A stretch of DNA of 64,000 nt from Lujinxingia vulgaris (GCF_007997015.1 NZ_VOSM01000002.1:558001-622000); one strand, 5' to 3'; shown: positions 39,611 through 48,720, counted from the first letter of the stretch. Notes: generated from the letters alone by a model not told the origin. Made by a program: numbers and translations.

Positions 39611-41425
39611 TCAATAACCGCGCTCGGCCATATCTTCGCCGTCGGGGGCATCTTCGACGATGGTCGCCAGGCCGCTGACCTGCACGTCGACATCGAGGGT
39701 ACGATTGGCGATGCGCTCAAGGATCTCTTTCTTGACCTCAGCCAGCGGCAGCGTGCCGCGGCGGCCGTCTTTGTAGGTGCGCAGCGCCACGTTATGGGCC
39801 TCGGCCTCCCGGCCGCCGATGACCAGCATGTAGGGGATCTTTTTGGTCTCGGCTTCGCGGATCTTAAAGCCCATCTTCTCGCTGCGATCGTCGACTTCGA
39901 CGCGCACACCGGAGCGCTTGAGATCGCGGGCGACCTCCCAGGCGTAGTCGTTCTGCTCGTCGGTGATGGGAACGATGACCGCCTGCACCGGGGCAAGCCA
40001 GGTGGGGAAGGCGCCGGCCAGGTGCTCCAGCAGGATGGCGAAGAAGCGCTCCAGGCTGCCGGCGATCGCGCGGTGAATAACGATCGGAGTGCGCTCGGCG
40101 TTGTCACTCGCCGTGTAGGTGAGCTCAAAACGCCGCGGCAGCTGGAAGTCGAGCTGGATGGTGGCGCACTGCCAGGAGCGGCCCAGGCAGTCGCGCACCT
40201 GGAAGTCGATCTTCGGGCCATAGAAGGCGCCGTCGCCTTCGTTGATGGTGAAGGGCTTGCCGGCGGCGTTGAGCGCCTCTTTCAGCGCGCCTTCGGCCTT
40301 ATCCCAGAGCTCCACCTCGCCCATAAAATCTTCGGGGCGCGTGGAGATCTCCACGTCGTACTCCATGTTGAACATGCCGTAGGTGCGCTCGACGAGCTCC
40401 AGGAGCATGGAGATCTCCTGGGTGATGTGCTCCTCGGTGGTGAAGATATGCGCATCATCCTGGCAGAACTGGCGAACGCGGGTGGCGCCGCCGAGCGCGC
40501 CGGGGAGCTCGTTGCGGTGCAGGTGCCCGAACTCGGCGACACGCAGCGGAAGCTCGCGGTAGGAGCGTTTTTTGCTCTTGAAGTAGAGCATCGTGTCCGG
40601 GCAGTTCATCGGTTTGAGGCAGTAGTTCTGACCGTGGGCCTCAAGCTTGAACATGGTGTCCTGGTAGTGCTCCAGGTGGCCGGACTGCGCAAAGAGATCT
40701 TCGTGGTAGATCAGCGGGTTGCTGATCTCCTCGTAGCCCTGCTCGGCCTCGATCTCGCGAAAATAGTTCTGGAGCTGGCGGTAGGAGGTCCAACCTTTGG
40801 GGCGCCAGAAGATCGAGCCCGGGGAGAGGCGGTTAAAATCAAAAAGCTCCAGCTCGCGGGCCAGCTTACGGTGGTCGCGGCGCTTGGCCTCTTCGAGCAT
40901 CAGCAGGTACTGGTCGAGCTCGTCGCGGGTCGGAAAGGCGGTGCCGTAGACGCGCTGGAGCATCGGCTGGTTTTCATCGCCTCGCCAGTAGGCGCCGGCG
41001 ACCTTGAGCAGCTTGAAGTTCTTGCACTGCTTGGAGTAGCGCACGTGCGGGCCGGCGCAGAGATCGATGAGCGGGCCGCTCTCGTAGGTAGAGACTGTGT
41101 CGCCCTCGATGCCCTCAATGAGCTCGAGCTTGTAGGGCTGATCTTTGAAAAACTCGCGGGCCTTATCTTTATCCCACTCCTCGTATTTGAAGGGGACATT
41201 GGATTTGACGAGTTTGGTCATTCGCTCCTCGATCTCCTCAAAATCGTCGGGAGAGAGGGCGCGGGGGAGCTCAAAGTCGTAGTAGAAGCCGTCTTTGATC
41301 GGCGGTCCGATGGCCAGGCGAGCGTCGGGGAACATCTCGAGGATCGCGGCGGCCATCAGGTGGGCGGTGGAGTGGCGGACCCGATACAGCTTATCGGCGC
41401 GTTTATCGTTGGGTGCTTCCGCCAT
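39611..41425 (-). CDS. thrS: Threonyl-tRNA synthetase lacking the TGS domain
   Basis: 604 residues. Starts directly with the N2/editing domain (RHSTAHLMAAAILEMFPDARLAIGPPIKDGFYYDF shortened here to HSTAHLMAAAIL) rather than with the roughly 60-residue TGS domain of E. coli ThrRS. The catalytic core is complete: zinc Cys in KPMNCPD, RVRQFCQDDAHIF, VIHRAI, and the anticodon domain WLAPVQAVIVPI. The N2 editing residues HxxxH are present. The ATG at 41425 has AGGAG 6 bases upstream; the ORF continues upstream to 41650, but that extension does not resemble TGS. It charges tRNA-Thr in the cytoplasm. Confidence 0.95.
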   Translation of the reverse strand: MAEAPNDKRADKLYRVRHSTAHLMAAAILEMFPDARLAIGPPIKDGFYYDFELPRALSPDDFEEIEERMTKLVKSNVPFKYEEWDKDKAREFFKDQPYKLELIEGIEGDTVSTYESGPLIDLCAGPHVRYSKQCKNFKLLKVAGAYWRGDENQPMLQRVYGTAFPTRDELDQYLLMLEEAKRRDHRKLARELELFDFNRLSPGSIFWRPKGWTSYRQLQNYFREIEAEQGYEEISNPLIYHEDLFAQSGHLEHYQDTMFKLEAHGQNYCLKPMNCPDTMLYFKSKKRSYRELPLRVAEFGHLHRNELPGALGGATRVRQFCQDDAHIFTTEEHITQEISMLLELVERTYGMFNMEYDVEISTRPEDFMGEVELWDKAEGALKEALNAAGKPFTINEGDGAFYGPKIDFQVRDCLGRSWQCATIQLDFQLPRRFELTYTASDNAERTPIVIHRAIAGSLERFFAILLEHLAGAFPTWLAPVQAVIVPITDEQNDYAWEVARDLKRSGVRVEVDDRSEKMGFKIREAETKKIPYMLVIGGREAEAHNVALRTYKDGRRGTLPLAEVKKEILERIANRTLDVDVQVSGLATIVEDAPDGEDMAERGY

Positions 41426-41762
41426 GGGGCTCTCCTGGGGTAAGAGGTCAATCATCATCGTGATGGCGTGCTGCGGGCGTTTCGGCGCAGCACAGCTTGA
41501 GTCGAAATCGATTCGAGCGCGCGTGAGCGCTTCACGCAGTGACTTAGACTTAGCCCGAAAGGCCGGCGAGCGTAAAGTGCAGCGAGGGGAAAGTCGATGG
41601 GGAGAGGGGGATGTGAAGGCGCAGCTTGACGATCTGCGTCTCGATCCCATTGAATAGCGCGGCCCGCGACGATGTTTGAGCCAGTTCCCCGGTCCCAGTG
41701 CCTTTCGAAGCGCGGGGCTGGCCTTGAAAAAGTAGACCCACAGAGATCCTGGAGACGAAGTG
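41426..41762. other. Divergent intergenic region, 337 bp
   Basis: Between thrS and the DsbA-like lipoprotein gene. No T-box leader (no GGUGG-type T-box sequence) and no other RNA motif were recognised. Probably holds both promoters. Confidence 0.4.
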
Positions 41763-42725
41763 ATGAAGCGAAACGAGCGGTTTAAGAGGTCGGCCCTGGT
41801 GCTGGCGATGGTGGCGATGGTGGTGGCGCTCCTGGGGTGCGACTCGGGCTCGGAGGAGGCCGCCCAGGCGGAGTCGCCCGAGGCGACCGCCGAGGGAGCC
41901 GCGGCCGATGAAGCTCCGGCGCAGGGCGAAGCCCCCGGTCAGGGCGGGTCGGCAGCGCCGGCGGTGGAGTACCCCGGCGTGGATCTCTCGAAGCTGGGCG
42001 CGGCCGAGCGTGCTCGCCTGACCGAGATGGCCGAGGGTGAGCTCTGCCCCTGCCCCGACAGCACCGAGAGCCTCAATGAGTGCATGCAGAAAGAGGAGCG
42101 CTGCGAGGAGGCCGAGACGGCGTTTACGACCATGGCCACCGCGCTGGCCGAAGGCGCTGGCGAGGAGGCGCAGCAGCGCGTCGCCGAGCAGCAGAATGAC
42201 GAAGAGCGCGTGCACAACTTCGTGCTCGAAGGCGTGCCGGTCAAAGGCTCGGCTGAGGCCGACGTGAAGATCGTGGAGTTTGCCGACTTCCAGTGTGGCT
42301 ACTGCCGCATGGCCGCCGGCGTGCTCAGCGCGGTGCACGAGCAGCTGGGCGATGATGTGGGCATCTACTTCAAGCAGTTCCCGCTCGGGAGCCCGCTCTC
42401 AGATCTGGCAGCGCGCGCGACCAACGCCGCGCATAAGCAGGATCGCTTCTGGCAGATGCACGACCTGATCTTCGCCAACCAGCAGCAGTTCAGCCCGCAG
42501 CGTCTGGAGGCCTACGCGCGTCAGCTGGGCCTGAACTACGAGCGCTTCCAGGAAGACCTGAAGTCGCAGGAGATCGGTGCGCTGGTCGCCCGCGATCGTC
42601 AGGAAGGTATGGCCGCGGGCGTGAAAGGAACGCCGAGCCTCTTCATTAACGGCAAGCGCTACACCGGTCAGCTCACGCCGGAGGCCATCGTGGCTGCGGT
42701 CCGGGCTGAGGCGGCTGCCGAATAA
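41763..42725 (+). CDS. DsbA/thioredoxin-fold lipoprotein
   Basis: 320 residues. Lipobox VVALLGCDS, then an Ala/Glu/Gln-rich linker and a helical Cys-containing region (GELCPCPDSTESLNEC), then a thioredoxin-fold domain of the DsbA/DsbC-family (DF_x_CGYC active site in FADFQCGYCRMAAG). The cis-Pro loop is KGTPSLFING. This resembles membrane-tethered thiol oxidoreductases used for disulfide formation in secreted proteins, in keeping with the many Cys-rich exported proteins in the window. A hairpin follows the gene. Confidence 0.88.
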   Translation: MKRNERFKRSALVLAMVAMVVALLGCDSGSEEAAQAESPEATAEGAAADEAPAQGEAPGQGGSAAPAVEYPGVDLSKLGAAERARLTEMAEGELCPCPDSTESLNECMQKEERCEEAETAFTTMATALAEGAGEEAQQRVAEQQNDEERVHNFVLEGVPVKGSAEADVKIVEFADFQCGYCRMAAGVLSAVHEQLGDDVGIYFKQFPLGSPLSDLAARATNAAHKQDRFWQMHDLIFANQQQFSPQRLEAYARQLGLNYERFQEDLKSQEIGALVARDRQEGMAAGVKGTPSLFINGKRYTGQLTPEAIVAAVRAEAAAE

Positions 42726-42762
42726 GGTCTGTGTGACCTGAAAGGTTGAGTTGAGCGTTATT

Positions 42763-42794
42763 CACAGGGCGCGCGCGTCAGCGCGCGCCCTGTG
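42763..42794. other. Perfect 14-bp stem-loop between convergent genes
   Basis: CACAGGGCGCGCGC-GTCA-GCGCGCGCCCTGTG. It includes the stop codon of the minus-strand gene (TGA at 42778-42780). No T-run. Probably a bidirectional 3'-end structure. Confidence 0.6.
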
Positions 42795-43596
42795 CGATCC
42801 AGTCCTCGATGCGTTCGATCTCATCGAGGCTCAAGGGGGGCGCGTCGCTGTAGGGCGGAGGCTGCACGGTGAAGCGACGTCGGGGGTAATCCGGCAGGAT
42901 CTTATGCATCAGGTACGAGCTTGCCGGCTCAAAAGGCATCAACAGAGGGGCATCGACCTGGGTGGAGCGGGTCTGGCGAAGCGTCTCGGGCGTAAGCTCC
43001 GGGAGCTGCCAGGTGGGATCGTTGTGACAGCCGTTGCAGGAGTGCTCGAAGAGTGGCGCGATGTCGCTCCAGGTCACTGGCGGGCGATCCAGGGGCGGTG
43101 ATGCCGGAAGGGTCGCGTCGGTAAAGCGCTCCGGGGCCGGGGTGTTGGGGAAGAGCGGCGCGCCGGTGACGCTGCGAAGGTTCGGCGACGCAAAGAGGGT
43201 ATAGCGCAGCCCGTCGATGAGGTCGGTGCGGGGGCGCAGGCGCAGGGTCTTTCGGGTCATGCGGTAGTCGATGCGGCCGCTGGTGCTGAGCCCGCCGGAG
43301 CGCACCGAGAGCGCGCTGTAAGAATTGAAAGTGGCCGGGTCGAGGTAGGCGTTGAAGCGCACCTCGATGGTGGGGCGCGTGGCGATGGTCTGGGCCGGGG
43401 CGACCTCGACCACGCGCAGCCAGTCGTCGAGAGGGGCGGGCTGCGGGATGGGCTCCCCCTCGGCATCGGTGGGCGGCGGCGGATCGATGGGGCCGCAGCC
43501 CGCGGTGAGCCCGCAGAGCAGGCAGAGGAAGATGGCTCTGCGCGTGGTCTTCGCGGAGGTCGTCCCACGCAGAATGATGTCAGCGGTCGGCGGCAC
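42778..43596 (-). CDS. Lipoprotein with Ig-like domain and single CxxCH heme site
   Basis: 272 residues, GTG start overlapping the upstream stop by 17 bases. Signal region ends in lipobox LTAGCGP. An Ig-like (Big_5-type) domain follows: RPTIEVRFNAYLDPATFNSY. The C-terminal domain has one CNGCH heme-c attachment site and a planctomycete-cytochrome-like shape (CNGCHNDPTW ... MHKILPDYPRR). The upstream membrane gene is coupled. Such proteins are frequent in Myxococcota; an electron-transfer role in the envelope is likely but the partner is unknown. Confidence 0.8.
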   Translation of the reverse strand: MPPTADIILRGTTSAKTTRRAIFLCLLCGLTAGCGPIDPPPPTDAEGEPIPQPAPLDDWLRVVEVAPAQTIATRPTIEVRFNAYLDPATFNSYSALSVRSGGLSTSGRIDYRMTRKTLRLRPRTDLIDGLRYTLFASPNLRSVTGAPLFPNTPAPERFTDATLPASPPLDRPPVTWSDIAPLFEHSCNGCHNDPTWQLPELTPETLRQTRSTQVDAPLLMPFEPASSYLMHKILPDYPRRRFTVQPPPYSDAPPLSLDEIERIEDWIAQGAR

Positions 43597-44926
43597 GGGG
43601 GATCTTCAGGCTGAGGAGGGTGGTCAGGACGCCGGCGCCCAGCGAGATCGTGGAGGCGACGCCCAGGGGAGTGACGCGAGCGTGGTCGGTTAAGAAGAGC
43701 AGGGTGGCCGGTGGTGCGACGAGCACCAGCGCCCCGAGCAGCGCGTAGCGTCGGCTGGCCAGGGTGGTGCGCGAGAGGGCCTCGGGCAAGAGCGTGAAGA
43801 GCAGGGCGACGAAGATCAAGCCGGCGGCGATCATGCGGGCGGGCTGGATGCCGAGGAAGGCCAGCAGCGGGTCGGCGCCGAGAAGTTGCAGCGTGGACGC
43901 CGGGGCCACAAGCAGGGGAATGACGAGCGTTGCGGCGGTGGCGGTGGCCACGCGCTCTGCCGGAAATGGGGAGGTCGAAGAGGCGCGCGAGAGCTTCTTA
44001 GCAGCGCCCACCCCGAGCCCCACAAGTGCGACCAGCGCCAGTACGGTGCAGAGCAGGTACGCCAGCGCCACAAAGCCCCCCGGGGTGTAGGCGCCCATGG
44101 CGTAAGGCCAGTCGCTCCACAGCGCGAAGCCTGGCCCGGGGAGATCACTGCGGCCGGCAAGCTCGCGCAGCGCCGTCGCGCTGGGTTCGGCGTGCGCGGG
44201 CATATCGGAGAGCCACTCCGAGCGCCAGGTCAGGTCCTGGCGGGCCAGAAGGCGCGCGCCCAGAAGAAGGCTCAGCGCGCCGGCCCAGATGAGGATCAGC
44301 CCGGGCGCTCGCGCCAGCGTGAACGAGGGTGCTGCGGCGCGAACGCGCCAGACTTCGGCCGCCCGGGAGAGACGCAGCGCAACGCCGGCCCCGACCAGCG
44401 GGGCGAGTGTCAGCGCTGCGCTCATGACCGGAGCCCAACCCACCTCGGGAGGCAGCGCCAGCGCCAGCGCTCCGGCCGCTGCTCCGCTCGCCGCGCTGGC
44501 GAGGAGCGCGCGATCGCGGCGATGCGCAAAGAGGCGCAGCGCAAGCAGTAAAAAGAGGGCGGTGGGCGCAAGAGACAGCGCGCGCCAGAGGTGAACCTCG
44601 CTCAGCCCGAAGGGAAGGCCCGCGGCCACAAAAATGGCGGTGGCCACCAGGGCGCGCGTCGCCGCGGCTCCCAACGCCAGCGGGGCCGCTGGCGAGTCCG
44701 GCCGGCTCAGCACCACCGCCAGCGCCACCAGGGGCCAGAAGAGCGGGGCGCTTCGGGCCTGATCGGTGGCCAGCGCAATGAACTCCGCGGGCGCCGCATG
44801 GCCGACCCGCGCAAGACCCGCCAGCTCCAGAAGCACGGGCAGGGCAAAGGAGAGCGTCAACGCCAGCGCGCCCGCCCAACGCGCGGGCTTGAGGATTTCA
44901 TGAGGGCTCGTCGCGGCGTTGTTCAC
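43580..44926 (-). CDS. Polytopic membrane protein, function unknown
   Basis: 448 residues from GTG at 44926; the open frame extends back to 45064, but the added residues are hydrophilic and the GTG has the first membrane helix (ALALTLSFALPVLLELAGLA) close behind. About ten to twelve hydrophobic segments. No signature of a known transporter is seen. The stop overlaps the start of the heme lipoprotein gene, so both are probably made as a pair. It might be the membrane subunit of an electron-transfer unit (inference). Confidence 0.7.
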   Translation of the reverse strand: MNNAATSPHEILKPARWAGALALTLSFALPVLLELAGLARVGHAAPAEFIALATDQARSAPLFWPLVALAVVLSRPDSPAAPLALGAAATRALVATAIFVAAGLPFGLSEVHLWRALSLAPTALFLLLALRLFAHRRDRALLASAASGAAAGALALALPPEVGWAPVMSAALTLAPLVGAGVALRLSRAAEVWRVRAAAPSFTLARAPGLILIWAGALSLLLGARLLARQDLTWRSEWLSDMPAHAEPSATALRELAGRSDLPGPGFALWSDWPYAMGAYTPGGFVALAYLLCTVLALVALVGLGVGAAKKLSRASSTSPFPAERVATATAATLVIPLLVAPASTLQLLGADPLLAFLGIQPARMIAAGLIFVALLFTLLPEALSRTTLASRRYALLGALVLVAPPATLLFLTDHARVTPLGVASTISLGAGVLTTLLSLKIPRAADR

Positions 44927-45079
44927 GGCATCACTGCAAGCGGCGTCGATTCGAGGGAGGCATCTGGCGAGTTGGGGGTGTCGCGAAGATGAGTCTGGGA
45001 CATGTCGGATCGGGGCGCAAGCACCCGCGCTGCGCACAGGATGTTGCGTTTGTTGATGCAACATTTAGCGAAAATTCGC

Positions 45080-45107
45080 TTGGTAATAACCGGAAACTCC
45101 GTATATT
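45080..45107 (+). promoter_or_regulatory. Probable promoter of the pal gene
   Basis: TTGGTA (45080-45085), 16-bp spacer, TATATT (45102-45107). It lies in a 355-bp AT-richer gap between divergent genes, with a leader of about 175 nt before the start at 45282 in which no known RNA motif was recognised. Confidence 0.45.
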
Positions 45108-45281
45108 GCGGCAGTTAAGAGCCTTTGAGCGATGTGGGTAGATGGCCCGCGTGCGGAGCCCGCGCCCCACACGCTCGCTGAAGGTGTCGGCAGAGTGATT
45201 GTCAGCTCTCGAATCGAGGGTTCTGCCGGGAAGTGGATGAGATGTCGGTTGTAAATGCCGTATTATAAGGAGTCTGTCGTT

Positions 45282-46070
45282 ATGTCGCTTCGACGTATGT
45301 TCGCGTTGTTCTCTGTCGCCGCTTTGATCGCGTTGAGCTCGGTGGCCTGTCGCCCTGATTTCCCTAACTGCAAGACCGATAACCACTGCGCCGACAGTGA
45401 GGCCGGCCAAGCCGAGGGTCGTCTCTACTGCGTCAACGGCCTCTGCCAGCAGTGCCGCACCACCGAAGACTGCGGTGACGCCGGCATGGAATGCCGCGCC
45501 GGTGTCTGCGAAGAGATCCCGGGCTACTGCGTCGGCACCGGCGACTGCCCCGGCAACCAGGTCTGCCGCGACAACCGCTGCGGCCCGGAGTGCCTGGGTA
45601 ACGACGACTGCGAAGAGGGCTACATCTGCGAAGGCGGCTCGTGTGTGGTGGAGCCGGAGTGCTCCGAAGACGCCGACTGTGGTGAAGGCATGCGCTGCCG
45701 CCGCGGCACCTGCGAAGAAGCCCCGGTGCAGGTCTGCCAGCTCGAGACGGTTCTCTTCTCTTATGACAGCTCCAACCTCACCGATGAGGCGCGCAGCGCG
45801 CTTCAGCGCAACGCCTCCTGCATCCAGGAGCGCGGCATCTCGGTTCAGATCGAAGGTCACGCCGATGAGCGTGGAACCTCCGAGTACAACATCGCGCTCA
45901 GCGAGCGTCGTGCCCGCTCGGTGCGCAGCTACCTGACCTCGCTCGGAGTGAACGGCTCCAACGTCACCACCGTGGGCTACGGCGACTCCCGCCCGGTGCG
46001 CGTCTGCCAGGAAGATGGCCCGGAGAGCTGTCACCGCGCCAACCGCCGCGCTGACTTCAACGTGCGCTGA
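45282..46070 (+). CDS. pal: Pal-like OmpA-family lipoprotein with cysteine-rich repeats
   Basis: About 262 residues. Lipobox SSVACRP. Residues 25-160 hold tandem Cys-rich units (CKTDNHCADSE, CRTTEDCGDAGMECRAGVC, CVGTGDCPGNQVC, CLGNDDCEEGYIC, CSEDADCGEGMRC), each with the DxDC/GxxC pattern. The C-terminal ~100 residues are an OmpA/Pal peptidoglycan-binding domain (VLFSYDSSNLTDEARSALQ, GHADERGTSEYN, VGYGDSRPV). E. coli Pal lacks the Cys region. AAGGAG precedes the ATG. The next gene encodes a CpoB-like protein, as in tol-pal operons, though tolQRAB are not in the window. Confidence 0.9.
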   Translation: MSLRRMFALFSVAALIALSSVACRPDFPNCKTDNHCADSEAGQAEGRLYCVNGLCQQCRTTEDCGDAGMECRAGVCEEIPGYCVGTGDCPGNQVCRDNRCGPECLGNDDCEEGYICEGGSCVVEPECSEDADCGEGMRCRRGTCEEAPVQVCQLETVLFSYDSSNLTDEARSALQRNASCIQERGISVQIEGHADERGTSEYNIALSERRARSVRSYLTSLGVNGSNVTTVGYGDSRPVRVCQEDGPESCHRANRRADFNVR

Positions 46071-46195
46071 TCTCAAAGAGTGCAACCTCGGCTTGTGAGC
46101 TGAGAGCGAATCACTAAGGTAGGAGGCCCGCCGCCCGAAGGTTGCGGGCCTTCTGCCCTCTGAAGTTCATGAGTCGTTTCGTGCAAGGTCAAGCT

Positions 46196-46987
46196 ATGTG
46201 GAAGTCCGTTGTCGTGGTTCTTGCGTTGAGCACCAGCGGGTGCCTGCCGATCTGGCAGGGCAAGACGATGCAGGAAGATATCGAGGCGCTGCGCGCCGAG
46301 CAGCAGGCCATCATCTCCAAGAGCGCCTCCGAGCGCGAAGAGCTCACCGCGATGGTCGCCAGCGCCCGTGAGGATGTCGCCGAGCTTCGCGAGGTGCTCG
46401 CTGAGGCCCGCGAGCTCTTGCAGCGCAACAGCGCCGACCTGGGCGTGGAAGTCGCCGCCACCCGCGAAGATCTCAACAACCTGCGGGGTACGGTCGAAGA
46501 GCTCGACTTTCGTTTTATGCGTATGGAGCAGAGCCTGGAGCTCTTCCGCCGCGATGTCGATCTTCGTTTTGAGTCGGGGGAGGCCATCAAACTCCCCGAA
46601 GATCCCGATGAGCTGCGCCAGTTCGGCGACGCGCGTCTGGCCGAGGAGGATTACCTCCAGGCTCGTCGCGCCTACGAGCGCTTTCTGGAGCGTCACAGTG
46701 ATGATGCGCGAGCCAATGAGGTTCGCTTTCAGCTGGGTGAAGCGTTCTTTGCCGAGTCGCAGTGGGTGAGCGCGATTGGCGAGTATCAGAAGGTGCTCGA
46801 GGGCTCCGCGCCGACCAGCCGTCAGGCCCAGGCGAACCTGCGCATCGGCCAGGCCTTTTTGCAGATGGGCCAGTGTCCCAACGCCGAGGTCTTTTTTGAG
46901 ACGGTGGTCGCCGAGTACCCCGGATCCCGCTCGGTGGCCGAGGCCCGACGCGGCCTGGAGCAGGCGCGCAGCGGAAGCTGCCCTTAA
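46196..46987 (+). CDS. CpoB/YbgF-like lipoprotein
   Basis: About 263 residues. Lipobox STSGCLP. A long coiled coil at residues 20-130 (EALRAEQQAIISKSASE, AEARELLQRN, ATREDLNNLR) is followed by TPR-like repeats (ARLAEEDYLQARRAYERFLE, RFQLGEAFFAESQW, LRIGQAFLQMGQC), the layout of CpoB, which coordinates peptidoglycan synthesis with outer-membrane constriction. Its position after pal supports this. The start at 46196 is chosen for the signal peptide and AAGG upstream; another ATG lies at 46169. Confidence 0.85.
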   Translation: MWKSVVVVLALSTSGCLPIWQGKTMQEDIEALRAEQQAIISKSASEREELTAMVASAREDVAELREVLAEARELLQRNSADLGVEVAATREDLNNLRGTVEELDFRFMRMEQSLELFRRDVDLRFESGEAIKLPEDPDELRQFGDARLAEEDYLQARRAYERFLERHSDDARANEVRFQLGEAFFAESQWVSAIGEYQKVLEGSAPTSRQAQANLRIGQAFLQMGQCPNAEVFFETVVAEYPGSRSVAEARRGLEQARSGSCP

Positions 46988-47113
46988 GGCGCAGCCCGGG
47001 CTAAAAAGGCCGGGCATTGACGAAGCCCCTCGATTGCCGCACTTTGAGCGCCCTTCGCCACAGGCGCAGCGCAAACCCATTAATGACGTAGCGACACACC
47101 AAGGACGATCGCC

Positions 47114-48136
47114 ATGGAAGATAGCCGCTGGTTGGACGCGCAGCTCAAGGCTGCCAATGATCTCGTCAACGCGGGCAGCCAGGCCCTGCGTCAGAACCAA
47201 AACGCCGCCGGCGCCGCCGCGCTGCGCGAGGCCGACGCAATCCTCGATATGGCCGAGGAGGAGAGCGACGATGTCTTGAAGCTGCGCGCCCGCGTTAGCA
47301 ATGAGCTGGGTGTGGCCCACCAGCGTCTCAACAAGCTCGAGGAGTCGCTGGGCTACCACGGCAAAGCCGCCGAGATCTGCACGCAGCTCATCGAGCGCGG
47401 GGAGTCCTTCGAGGCCAACAGCGCCGCGACCCACCTCAACCTCTCGAGTATCTACATCGCCATGGGTAAGGCTCCCGAGGCGCTGGAAGCCGGTGAGAAG
47501 GCGCTGAATCTGATCGACCTTCTCCGGGATCGCGACGAGCCGGGCGTCGACGCGCTGGAGCTCGGTGCGAACCAGAACATGGCCGTGATCTACGCCCGCG
47601 AGAAGCGCTACGAGGAGTCGGATGCGGCGATGGAGCGCTCCGTGGAGCTCGCCCAGACCCTGGCCGAGGCCGGCCAGCCCAACTTCCAGGCGCAGCTCGC
47701 CCAGGGCTGCCAGCAGCTCAGCGTGATCCTCTTTGATGAGGAGCGCTTCGAGCACGCGCTGCGCTGGGGCCGCAACGCCGAAGAGCTCTCCGAGAAGGCC
47801 TTTGAGGCGCTCGGGCAGCCGGTGCTCCCGGTTTACGTCATCAGCCAGATCAATCTGATCAGCTACAATGAGCGCCTGGGGCGTTTTGCCGACGCCGAAG
47901 ACTGCCTCTGGAAAGCCCTGGAGGTTGCGGGCAACGACGCCCAGATTCTGCGTCGCGGTTACGCCTTCTACGAGACCTGCCGCAAGCAGGCCGACGCGCG
48001 CCTGGAAGAGGGCAACCTCCCGCGCGAAGAGGTCGACGAGGGCTTCGAGGAGCTCAACGAGCGCATCGAAAAGGTCGGCGGGATGGAGGCCATCCAGCGG
48101 GCGATCGAGCAGGCTCAGCAGCGCAGCCGTCGCTGA
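47114..48136 (+). CDS. TPR-repeat protein, cytoplasmic
   Basis: 340 residues, no signal peptide. Several TPR-like helical pairs with the usual spacing of conserved Ala/Gly/Leu positions, for example RVSNELGVAHQRLNKLEESLGYHGKA, LNLSSIYIAMGKAPEALEAGEKAL, NMAVIYAREKRYEESDAAMERSV and LSVILFDEERFEHALRWGRNA (each shortened below 20 in comparison). The C-terminal part is helical with an Arg-rich end. TPRs mediate protein contacts. It follows the CpoB-like gene by 126 bp and is closed by an intrinsic terminator. Confidence 0.8.
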   Translation: MEDSRWLDAQLKAANDLVNAGSQALRQNQNAAGAAALREADAILDMAEEESDDVLKLRARVSNELGVAHQRLNKLEESLGYHGKAAEICTQLIERGESFEANSAATHLNLSSIYIAMGKAPEALEAGEKALNLIDLLRDRDEPGVDALELGANQNMAVIYAREKRYEESDAAMERSVELAQTLAEAGQPNFQAQLAQGCQQLSVILFDEERFEHALRWGRNAEELSEKAFEALGQPVLPVYVISQINLISYNERLGRFADAEDCLWKALEVAGNDAQILRRGYAFYETCRKQADARLEEGNLPREEVDEGFEELNERIEKVGGMEAIQRAIEQAQQRSRR

Positions 48137-48161
48137 GGTCAGCGCGCGTGCGTGAGGAACG

Positions 48162-48190
48162 AAAAAGCGCCCCGCGGGGCGCTTTTTTTA
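48162..48190 (+). terminator. Intrinsic terminator after the TPR gene
   Basis: AAAAAGCGCCCC-GCG-GGGCGCTTTTTTT (stem GCGCCCC), also usable for the convergent FHA gene. Confidence 0.9.
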
Positions 48191-48210
48191 TGGTCGAGAT
48201 GTGGGTCGGC

Positions 48211-48720
48211 TCAGATATTCTCGGAGCTTCGGTAGCGGGGTTTGAGCCAGACCTTGAACTCCTCGCTGCCAAAGCGCAGAAGGTCGCCGTGGGTCAGCGC
48301 GTGCGGGGTGCGCACGCGCTTGCCGTTGATGTAGGTGCCGTTGGTGCTGGCGGAGTCCTGGATCATCACGCGCTCATTGCGGCAGATCACGATGGCGTGG
48401 TTCCAGGAGACAGCCGGGCGGCGGATGACGATGTCGTTGTTGCCGCCTGCGCCGATGGTGTTGTCGCCCTGCTCCAGCGGGAACTGCTGCGGGTTGGCGT
48501 TGAGCTCGTAGAGGTAGCCAAAGACCGTATCGGCCACCTCCGAGGGCGGCTCGAAGGTCGGGCGGCGCTCGACGATGAGCGATTCGCCGCAACTTCCGCA
48601 ATAGCGGGCATCACCCGGGTAGAAGCGCTGGCAGGGCTCGCATTTTCGCACCGAGCTTCCGCAGTAGGCGCAGAAGCGTGCATCGGTGGGAATCTCGCGA
48701 GCACAGACCGGGCAACACAT
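48211..48720 (-). CDS. Zinc-ribbon and FHA domain protein
   Basis: 169 residues. Residues 1-50 are double zinc-ribbon (CCPVCAREI...CAYCGSS and CEPCQRFYP...CGSCGES), followed by an FHA domain at about 75-165 with the GAGGNNDIVIRR, SWNHAIV and STNGTYINGKR motifs; the phosphothreonine-binding Arg, Ser and Asn positions are recognisable. FHA proteins read phosphothreonines made by Ser/Thr kinases, which are numerous in Myxococcota. No kinase gene is nearby in the window. Confidence 0.9.
   Translation of the reverse strand: MCCPVCAREIPTDARFCAYCGSSVRKCEPCQRFYPGDARYCGSCGESLIVERRPTFEPPSEVADTVFGYLYELNANPQQFPLEQGDNTIGAGGNNDIVIRRPAVSWNHAIVICRNERVMIQDSASTNGTYINGKRVRTPHALTHGDLLRFGSEEFKVWLKPRYRSSENI

Noticed and set aside
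39566-41443. 625-residue open frame on the plus strand
   Set aside because: Antisense of thrS, whose motifs are complete on the minus strand.
41426-41650. N-terminal extension of thrS back to 41650
   Set aside because: It does not resemble the TGS domain and is rich in Ser/Arg; a good ribosome site precedes 41425.
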